From CAZMHN01 sp964566145 (GTDB lineage Bacteria; Patescibacteriota; Patescibacteriia; Veblenbacterales; UBA10138): a stretch of 7,723 nt of DNA. Position numbers and translations under genes: made by a program. The first letter of the stretch is position 1. Every line of letters starts with the position of its first letter. The stretch is from contig CAZMHN010000029.1 in NCBI GenBank assembly GCA_964566145.1, positions 1 to 7,723 of the forward strand. Direction: 5' to 3'. Shown here in pieces: positions 1 through 5,707 of the stretch. Below the pieces are notes generated by a model, which was given only the letters and a program-made list of their open reading frames with translations, did not search any database and was not told the DNA's origin.

Positions 1-582
1 AGTACTTTGATTGTGTTTTGGGGCTCCATCTTTCTGGTGTGGCTGTTCCTGGAGAACGACGTGTACCGCGTGCTCCTTCTCGTTACCTTGGTGGCGGTCA
101 GCTGGTGGTACCTGGGTGAGTGGCAGCGCGTGCGGGCCACGCTCTTCGCCGGCGAGGCCGGCGCCGGCGCCGCACCCACGCTCACCGTGGGATTTGTGAG
201 CAGTTTCTGCCTTACCGCCGCCGCCGAGAGCTTCCTGGTGTATTTGAGCACGCATGTCTGGGTGCTCATGCTGGCCTGTTTCCTCCCCATCGTTCTCCTC
301 CTGGCGGCGTTCATATACTCGAGCGGCTGGTCGCTCAGGCGCGGCGCAGGCTATGTGGTTACGGGCGGGCTCATTCTGTTGCAGGTATTCATCATGGGGC
401 TGTGGTGGCCGACCAGCTCCTACGTCATAGGATTCACGGTGGCTGTTGCTTTGACAGTAGTGGCCCTGGCGCTAAGGCAGGAGGCGCAAGGTTTTATCAA
501 TCGGCGGTTCTTCACTCGAGAGCTGGTCGTAATCATAGCCGCTTGGCTCATAGTGCTTTTGGGCGCCCGTTGGTTATCCTGA
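1..582 (+). CDS. Polytopic integral membrane protein of unknown family (5' end outside window)
   Basis: The reading frame is open from base 1 to a TGA at 580-582. A TTG at position 7 could serve as a start, but the first hydrophobic helix begins immediately after it and the frame is still open upstream, so the true start probably lies outside the window. Counting from that TTG (191 residues), about seven hydrophobic segments are visible at residues 2-15, 19-36, 59-80, 83-104, 113-133, 137-156 and 172-189. Arg-rich loops follow segment 2 (WQRVRAT), segment 4 (SLRRG) and segment 6 (INRRFFTRE). An Ala/Gly-rich loop lies at residues 48-57. I see no catalytic motif, transporter signature or known domain, and I do not recognise the family. 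It ends 10 nt before the HtrA-like gene, so the two are probably co-transcribed. It could be a membrane partner of the downstream exported proteins, but that rests on position alone. Confidence 0.8.
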   Translation, partial: STLIVFWGSIFLVWLFLENDVYRVLLLVTLVAVSWWYLGEWQRVRATLFAGEAGAGAAPTLTVGFVSSFCLTAAAESFLVYLSTHVWVLMLACFLPIVLLLAAFIYSSGWSLRRGAGYVVTGGLILLQVFIMGLWWPTSSYVIGFTVAVALTVVALALRQEAQGFINRRFFTRELVVIIAAWLIVLLGARWLS

Positions 583-592
583 GTTTGACCTT

Positions 593-1813
593 ATGCCGCA
601 TCCACCCACGCCTCCGTCCGCAGAGTTCGAGCGAGAGATACGCGAACTCTATCATGAACGCAACTCGCGCGGTTTTTCCGCGCCCGTCCCGAAACAGCGC
701 TTCCGGTGGGATATGGTAGCGCTGCTGGTGTTCTCCATAATTTCCAGCGGGGCCATGAGCGTGATAACGGTCAGCTTGCTGCAGCCGAGCCTGAACAGCC
801 TGCCTCCGGTGGAGCGGAGCGTACGCCGGGCGGCTGAGCCGGCGACCCAGGTTCTTGACGAAGAAGTGATCAATCGCCTGTCTGGTTCGGTGGTGAGCGT
901 GTTCCTGCGCCGAGCGGCGGCGGAAGGCATGCTGGAGAGTGCTTACTTGGCCCAGGATTCTCTCGGGCAAGGACTGGTTCTTTCCAGCGACGGATGGCTG
1001 GTAACGACGCAGGCGGTTGTGCCGGACGCGCGCCGGAATTATGCCGTGGCTACGGCCGATGGCGTGGTACACGAAGTGTCCGAAGTGGTGATTGATCCGG
1101 TCATACCCCTGACCTACCTGAAGGTGTCGGCTCGTAATTTGTCGGCCACCGCGTTCGTTCCCACGGAGAACCTTACGCCGGGCCAGCGTCTCATCGTGCC
1201 GGCTATTGACACCCAAAGTGCCAGTCGCAGTCTCTACCAGGTGAACCTGGTAAACTCGGCGGCTCGGACGCCGGCGGCAACGCGGGCCGATTTGGCGGCC
1301 TCAAGCGAGAGTCTTCCGGATAGGTATCTCATCGATCGTTCGCTGTCGGATGCGCTCCTGGGGGCGCCAGTGGCCACTCCGCAAGGTGAGGTTATAGGGC
1401 TTTTGGCCACTTACGGCGACGAGACGCGCGCCGTGGTGCCTCTGGACACGCTGGCCAACATCATTGACTCGCTGTTCACCTCGCAAGAGGTGCAGCGTCC
1501 CGTGCTTGGCGTTACATACGTTCAACACAGCTGGTTGACTCCGTTCTCCGCTGACGAACACGGGTCGGACGGCGTTGCGCTCATAGGTTCATCCCGCCGT
1601 CCGGCAGTTATTCCCAAAGGCCCGGCCGAAGCCGCCGGTCTGAAAGACGGCGACGAGGTAGTGGCGGTAGCCGGGGAGAGGCTGGCATCCCGGAGCCTGT
1701 CGTCGGTCATTCAGCAGTACCGGCCGGGAGCTTCACTGGAGCTGGACATCGTGCGGAACGGCAAGCCCATGACGGTATCGGTGACGCTGGGCGCCGTGTC
1801 AGCCAAGCCATGA
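593..1813 (+). CDS. Membrane-anchored HtrA/DegP-like pseudoprotease with C-terminal PDZ domain
   Basis: This 406-residue protein has a basic cytoplasmic N-terminus (residues 1-40), one membrane helix (about 41-63), a trypsin-like region (about 90-295) and a PDZ domain (about 302-402, with 'GPAEAAGLKDGDEVVAV' at 343-359). The positive residues before the helix put the bulk outside the membrane. HtrA landmarks are clear but the catalytic residues are lost. The segment equivalent to G-S-G...T-N-x-H-V-V reads GQGLVLSSDGWLVTTQAVV (125-143), placing Ala141 at the His site. The segment equivalent to D-P-x-x-D-L-A-x-L-K reads DPVIPLTYLKV (168-178), placing Pro172 at the Asp site. The segment equivalent to G-N-S-G-G-P reads ALLGAP (254-259), placing Leu256 at the Ser site, and 'GEVIGL' follows as expected. 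It is therefore most likely non-proteolytic and acts in binding, chaperoning or scaffolding (inference). The ATG start lies 10 nt after the upstream stop and has no clear Shine-Dalgarno sequence. HtrA/PDZ homology is fairly sure; the function is not. Confidence 0.88.
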   Translation: MPHPPTPPSAEFEREIRELYHERNSRGFSAPVPKQRFRWDMVALLVFSIISSGAMSVITVSLLQPSLNSLPPVERSVRRAAEPATQVLDEEVINRLSGSVVSVFLRRAAAEGMLESAYLAQDSLGQGLVLSSDGWLVTTQAVVPDARRNYAVATADGVVHEVSEVVIDPVIPLTYLKVSARNLSATAFVPTENLTPGQRLIVPAIDTQSASRSLYQVNLVNSAARTPAATRADLAASSESLPDRYLIDRSLSDALLGAPVATPQGEVIGLLATYGDETRAVVPLDTLANIIDSLFTSQEVQRPVLGVTYVQHSWLTPFSADEHGSDGVALIGSSRRPAVIPKGPAEAAGLKDGDEVVAVAGERLASRSLSSVIQQYRPGASLELDIVRNGKPMTVSVTLGAVSAKP

Positions 1814-1858
1814 CATTGGATTTTAGCCTTTTTCCATAGCAGTAACCGTTTACAGCCT
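1814..1858. other. 45-nt intergenic spacer before the large exported protein gene
   Basis: This is the widest gap in the window. It is AT-richer than its surroundings, with an ATTTTAGCC stretch followed by CTTTTTCC. I see no GC-rich stem followed by a T-run that would make a convincing terminator, no convincing -35/-10 pair, and no AGGAGG-like sequence just ahead of the ATG at 1859. It could hold a weak or non-canonical promoter, but the sequence alone does not establish one. Confidence 0.4.
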
Positions 1859-1936
1859 ATGCTACGCACCAACAGGCTCCGCGGTTTTCTCTGGTCAGCC
1901 GTCATAGGTTTAGCACTGCCGGTTATCGCCTCGGCG
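1859..1936 (+). other. Signal peptide coding segment of the large exported protein
   Basis: Residues 1-26 have four arginines among the first eight or so residues, apart from Met1-Leu2 (R3, R6, R8), then a hydrophobic core at about 10-23 and small residues at the -3 and -1 positions (ASA) before Gln27. This fits a Sec-type signal peptidase I site. There is no lipobox cysteine, so a lipoprotein is not indicated. Confidence 0.85.
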
Positions 1937-4900
1937 CAAACCGCCACGCCTCCCGCTCCGGACTATCTGAACGCTTCCGTGTCTGCTTACACGGTCACTT
2001 TGAATTGGGCTGCGGTTTCGACCGCCACGCATTATAACGTACAGCGGGCCACGTACCCATCAGCCGATTATTCCACCTATGCGTGCAGTACGTCGGGGGC
2101 CGCCAACACAAGCTGTACCGATACATCCGTTACCTCAGGGGCGTCATACACTTACCGCGTGGAGGCCTGCCTGGAGGGCAACGGGTGCTCCGGGGCTTGG
2201 AACAGCCAGTGGGCGTATTCCTCGGCCGTGACAATCGGCTCGTCTGGCAGTACCTGTACCGGCTTCACGCTTACGACCGATAAAACATCATATACGGTAG
2301 GGGAAGACGTGAGTTACACCTGGTCCTGCGGTTCGGGCTCGCCCACCTACGTGCAGATACAGCTGGTGAAGCCCGACAGCAGTGTGACTGTCTACAATAC
2401 TTACAGCGGTTCCGGGCAGAGCTCGATGAGTTTGGGTTTCAACACCTCGAACCTGGCGGTCGGTAGCTACACCCTGCAGGCCTGTTTCACTTCTGCCTGT
2501 TCGACGGCCGCCGCCAGCGCGTCCTTTAGCATGGCTGCAAGCGGGAGCGGCGGTACGTATGTTCCTCCCACCACGGTTACGGCCGTACAATCCGGCAATT
2601 CAATAGTAGTTTCCTGGCCGGTTCCATCTCCCGTTCCCCCGATGTATAAAGTCGAACGCAGTGCGAACGGTGGGGCGTATGCGGTACTGGCGAACAGCCT
2701 AACCGCTTTGACGCATACCGATTCGTCTTCTTTGGCCTCAGGCAGTACTTATGCATATCGCGTGTACTCCTGCGGCAGCTCTTCGGTGTGTTCCACGGCC
2801 GGAACAGCATCGAATACCATTACGTATGCTTACACGTCCGGCGGAACCGGGAGCGGCAGTATACCGGCCGCACCCGGCTCATTGACCGCGACAGCCTCGG
2901 CCTCCACGGTCAATCTGGCGTGGCCCGTTGTTTCCAACGCCACTCACTACAATCTGTACCGCAGCAGCCAGTCAGTGTCGGACACATGGGTGAGCGTATG
3001 TAGCACGACTTCCTCTGCCATAGTAAGTTGCAGTGATTCAAGCGTACCGGCTGGCACCTATCAATACCGGATAGAAGCATGTGCTTCAGGCTACGGGTGT
3101 TCCGGCGCAATAAACAGCCAGTGGGCCTACTCAGGCTCGGTGTCAGTGAGCAGTACCGCCAGCGGCACTGCGCCGGCGGCGCCGGGCATGCCCGCCGGGC
3201 CGGCTACGCTTCTCGTCGGCCAGAGCGGTTCGTACACCTCCGCCCTGTACGGTTCGACCGGCGATCAATTGCAGGCGATATTCGATTGGGGTGACGGCAC
3301 GTACTACGGGTACAGTAACACCATGTCAGTTTCGTCGTCTTCCACCGGTACGGTTTCGTCCGCGGTGCCGCACAGTTTCGCTTCCGCCGGCACCTACTAC
3401 GTTCGGGCGAAGGCCAAGAGTACGGCTGGTCTGGAATCAGGCTGGTCCGGAACATTGGCCGTTGCCGTGTCAGGCAGCACCCAGAGCGTACCGGCGGCCC
3501 CCTCGAACCTCAGGTTGGAATCGGTGGCTGGTAGCAGCGTATACCTGAAGTGGAGCGACAATGCCACGAACGAGGATAAGTTCAACGTGGAACGGAAGCT
3601 CACCGCCACCTCCGATTGGTCGAGTCCCTTGGTGGTCCAGCTTCAAGGGGCCAACATAACCAGCTATACCGACGCCACCGCGAGCCAGGGAGCCGCATAC
3701 GACTATCGCGTGCAGGCCTGCCTTTCAGGCACGGGTTGCTCGGCTTACGCTTCGCTGAGCGGAGTTACGGTAGGCACGCGGTCGGAGCAGGAACCCCAGC
3801 CGGTTACGGTAAAGATGCGTAACGGCATGATTGTGCCCGGGGGCATGGTGACGTTTGTGCGTGACAATACGGCCGTGACTGCGGCTTTTTCCACGAATTC
3901 GAGCATGGTCGTGTACCTGCCGCCGGGCACGTATGAAATGCTGCCGAGCTTCCCCGGGGTCGCAAGTTCCGAAGTCCAGCTCACGGGTAGCGGAGTCGCG
4001 GGCCGACAGCTCATGGTAAATACGTCCTCGGGTGGCACCGTAGAGGTGTATTTGCCCGTGCGATATATGGCTCAGGTTCTTGTCCGCAACCAAACTGACG
4101 AGCCTCTGGCCGGAGCGCGTGTTGAGGCGGGCAAGACAGACACGACCGCCTATGTTTCGTCGGACACGGACGGCTCGGGCGTGGCCTGGTTGCAGTTGCC
4201 GCCTGGCACCTATCAGACTTTGGTGTCCAAGCCCGGGTACCTGGCGCGCACGGTAAGTATCGAGGTGAAGAACACCAACGTAGAGATTATGGTAACGCTC
4301 GAGCCTATGGCCGTTGCGGTGACCGGCAAGGTGCTGTCAGGTACGCAGGGTGTTTCCGGTGCGGCGGTTCGCGCCGTGGATGAGAGCGGCCAAATTATCG
4401 TAGTCGTGAATACGAATGACAGCGGCGAATACCGCATTGCGCTCAAGGCCGGTACGTGGCATTTGTACGCGGTTGCCGACGGGTACGAACCGGGCGACGG
4501 CGGCGAAATCAAGCTGACCGGCGCCGCTACCCGCGATATTGCCCTTGGCGTGATCAGGAAATTGATCCTGTCCAGCGCTAATGTGGTACCGACCGTCAGC
4601 GTGACGGTTACTGCGGCCGAGCTCGGGGTGACGGTCGGTTTGCCGGCCAACACCTTGGGTAGCGGAGGCTCGGCTTCGGTGACCATTCGGGAAAGCAGCT
4701 ACTCCGTAGCCACGGGCGCCGCCGCTCCGCTCCCGGCGAGCGTGCGCGAAGTCACGGCTTCCAGTGCCGGGATTGCCGTGACCCAGCTTGGGAACGCGGC
4801 TACGCTTGAGTTCGGATACACTGAGAGCGACCTAACTCTTTTAGGGGTCGGCGTGGACAAGGCTAACCATTTGAAACTCGCATTTTGGGACGAAGGTCGC

Positions 4901-5680
4901 CATGACTGGGGCGTGCTGTCGAGCGTGGTGGATACATCGAGTCGCAAGGTAAGGGCCGCCACCACCCACTTCACGCTTTTTGCCATCGTCCTGCCGTTCC
5001 TGGCTTCTCCTGCCCAAGCCCAGACGCCCACTCCTGCCTTGGAGCCGGCGCCGGAAACGCCGGCAGGCGAACAGCCCTTGGACGACCGCGCCGCGCAGTT
5101 CGCCCGGCTGGTGGCTGAAGGCACCAAGGTGTACGTGAGCAGTCCGGAAAGCCTGGCGCAGGCGGTCGGCAAAATACGCGACTCCGCGCTTGAGCAGAAC
5201 ACCCTCGCGAGCATCGTACGCAAGGTGGTGCCCCAGGGCACCGTCAGCGGAGTGGAAACGGCAGTTACTTCGTTCGTCGCCTACGGTACGGTGTCCACTG
5301 TGCACCTGGGAGCCGGCGAGCGCGCTGGCGTAGTCGGAAGCTTCCAATCCGCCTATGGCCGTCTGCCTCAGTCGGAGTACGATTGGCAGGAGATTCTCAA
5401 GATAGCCAATGGCCGCTGGCCAGGCACGCTTCTGCCTGAGCGGGAGACCGCCATGTCGCAGACGTTCCAGCGGGTGTACCTTAGGTCCCCGAACCAGAAG
5501 CAGGCGAACGACAATGCGGCTTTGTCCATAATGGCCTACGGCTTGCGCTCGGCCAAGCGGAACTTAGGTTCTGAGGCGGCGGCCATAGCCTCGTTCAGGA
5601 GCATATTCGGTCGTGCGCCGTCGTCTTCGTCTGATTGGGACGCGGTTCGCGCTATCGCATATTCGGGAGCCAAGCGCTAG
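1859..5680 (+). CDS. Large secreted multidomain protein (FN3, Ig-like, PKD-like, carboxypeptidase-regulatory-like, C-terminal helical repeats)
   Basis: This is a 1273-residue exported mosaic. A signal peptide spans residues 1-26 (basic N-region, hydrophobic core, ASA|Q cleavage site), which supports the ATG at 1859. Domains in order: FN3 (31-127), Ig-like (131-228), FN3 (235-327), FN3 (335-432), PKD-like with FDWGDG (475-480) and an HSFASAGTYYV strand (438-538), and FN3 (544-640). Three carboxypeptidase-regulatory/CNA-B-like sandwiches follow (about 648-733, 735-815, 817-897), with PPGTY at 688-692 and 781-785 and 'KAGTWHLYAVADGYEPG' in the third. Next come a ZU5-like beta region (about 905-1045, ending in a WDEG...HFTLFAI pattern), a Pro/Ala linker (1048-1075) and a helical repeat region (1076-1273). 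All 16 cysteines lie in residues 76-627, mostly as short C-x(4-5)-C loops, which suggests disulfides formed outside the cytoplasm. No LPXTG signal, enzyme active site or C-terminal membrane anchor is visible. An adhesin or surface-structure role is inferred from the architecture. The gene sits between the pseudo-HtrA and sensor kinase genes. Confidence 0.9.
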   Translation: MLRTNRLRGFLWSAVIGLALPVIASAQTATPPAPDYLNASVSAYTVTLNWAAVSTATHYNVQRATYPSADYSTYACSTSGAANTSCTDTSVTSGASYTYRVEACLEGNGCSGAWNSQWAYSSAVTIGSSGSTCTGFTLTTDKTSYTVGEDVSYTWSCGSGSPTYVQIQLVKPDSSVTVYNTYSGSGQSSMSLGFNTSNLAVGSYTLQACFTSACSTAAASASFSMAASGSGGTYVPPTTVTAVQSGNSIVVSWPVPSPVPPMYKVERSANGGAYAVLANSLTALTHTDSSSLASGSTYAYRVYSCGSSSVCSTAGTASNTITYAYTSGGTGSGSIPAAPGSLTATASASTVNLAWPVVSNATHYNLYRSSQSVSDTWVSVCSTTSSAIVSCSDSSVPAGTYQYRIEACASGYGCSGAINSQWAYSGSVSVSSTASGTAPAAPGMPAGPATLLVGQSGSYTSALYGSTGDQLQAIFDWGDGTYYGYSNTMSVSSSSTGTVSSAVPHSFASAGTYYVRAKAKSTAGLESGWSGTLAVAVSGSTQSVPAAPSNLRLESVAGSSVYLKWSDNATNEDKFNVERKLTATSDWSSPLVVQLQGANITSYTDATASQGAAYDYRVQACLSGTGCSAYASLSGVTVGTRSEQEPQPVTVKMRNGMIVPGGMVTFVRDNTAVTAAFSTNSSMVVYLPPGTYEMLPSFPGVASSEVQLTGSGVAGRQLMVNTSSGGTVEVYLPVRYMAQVLVRNQTDEPLAGARVEAGKTDTTAYVSSDTDGSGVAWLQLPPGTYQTLVSKPGYLARTVSIEVKNTNVEIMVTLEPMAVAVTGKVLSGTQGVSGAAVRAVDESGQIIVVVNTNDSGEYRIALKAGTWHLYAVADGYEPGDGGEIKLTGAATRDIALGVIRKLILSSANVVPTVSVTVTAAELGVTVGLPANTLGSGGSASVTIRESSYSVATGAAAPLPASVREVTASSAGIAVTQLGNAATLEFGYTESDLTLLGVGVDKANHLKLAFWDEGRHDWGVLSSVVDTSSRKVRAATTHFTLFAIVLPFLASPAQAQTPTPALEPAPETPAGEQPLDDRAAQFARLVAEGTKVYVSSPESLAQAVGKIRDSALEQNTLASIVRKVVPQGTVSGVETAVTSFVAYGTVSTVHLGAGERAGVVGSFQSAYGRLPQSEYDWQEILKIANGRWPGTLLPERETAMSQTFQRVYLRSPNQKQANDNAALSIMAYGLRSAKRNLGSEAAAIASFRSIFGRAPSSSSDWDAVRAIAYSGAKR
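2024..2239 (+). repeat. FN3 module copy A with four cysteines (partner at 2939-3154)
   Basis: Residues 56-127 match residues 361-432 of the same protein. Both copies contain ATHYN, a C-x9-C pair (C76/C86 against C381/C391), an EAC-x5-C loop (C104/C110 against C408/C414) and the identical NSQWAYS. At DNA level the exact 14-nt word aacagccagtgggc occurs at 2201-2214 and again at 3113-3126. The pattern suggests module duplication within the gene, since the two other FN3 modules lack the first cysteine pair and the NSQWAYS end. Confidence 0.75.
2939..3154 (+). repeat. FN3 module copy B with four cysteines (partner at 2024-2239)
   Basis: Residues 361-432 are the second copy of the four-cysteine FN3 module described at 2024-2239. 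The copies differ most in the strand between ATHYN and the first cysteine and are most alike at the C-terminal strand. That means they have diverged beyond simple tandem copies and are separated by an Ig-like and an unrelated FN3 module. Confidence 0.75.
5084..5677 (+). repeat. C-terminal helical repeat region of the large exported protein
   Basis: Residues 1076-1273 look mostly alpha-helical, unlike the beta-rich remainder. At least three degenerate units can be aligned. Unit 1 (about 1154-1188) runs from ERAGVVGSF through AYGRLP and DW to IANGRWP. Unit 2 (about 1194-1230) runs from ERETAMSQTF through VYLRSP to IMAYGLR. Unit 3 (about 1238-1270) runs from SEAAAIASF through FGRAP and DW to IAYSG. 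A weaker unit may end at FVAYGT (1139-1143). The shared plan is an acidic helix start, F-x(3)-Y/F-G/L-R-x-P, an acidic turn with D-W, and a helix ending in IA-Y/N. It loosely resembles DUF4214-type F...GR.P repeats and C-terminal modules I recall from Patescibacteria exported proteins; neither link is verified. Confidence 0.65.
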
Positions 5681-5698
5681 ACATAGCCGCTAACCAAC

Positions 5699-5702
5699 AG
5701 GA
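5699..5702 (+). promoter_or_regulatory. Shine-Dalgarno-like site for the sensor kinase gene
   Basis: AGGA ends 5 nt before the ATG at 5708, which supports that start. It is the clearest ribosome binding site in the window. The starts at 593 and 1859 have nothing comparable. Confidence 0.55.
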
Positions 5703-5707
5703 CAGGC

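Noticed and set aside
148..172. GCCGGC-rich repetitive stretch
   Set aside because: It encodes the Ala/Gly-rich loop of the membrane protein; it is too short and imperfect to be called a functional repeat.
120..719. A 199-codon + strand frame bridging the first two genes
   Set aside because: Its translation is rich in Arg and His with no recognisable fold, and it overlaps two genes with clear membrane and HtrA/PDZ features in other frames.
593..1813. Calling the HtrA-like gene an active serine protease or a degP/degQ orthologue
   Set aside because: All three triad positions are substituted in the best alignment, so an active-protease name or symbol is not supported.
1814..1858. Possible promoter (TTGGAT at 1816-1821) or terminator in the spacer
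   Set aside because: No matching -10 element at proper spacing and no stem with a T-run could be found by eye.
4699..5347. Long open frames on the minus strand (4699-5241 and 4841-5347), and similar ones at 4213-4686, 548-1216 and 3725-4093
   Set aside because: They lie entirely or almost entirely opposite strong + strand coding sequence, their translations are low-complexity or show no domain, and GC-rich coding DNA commonly gives such shadows.
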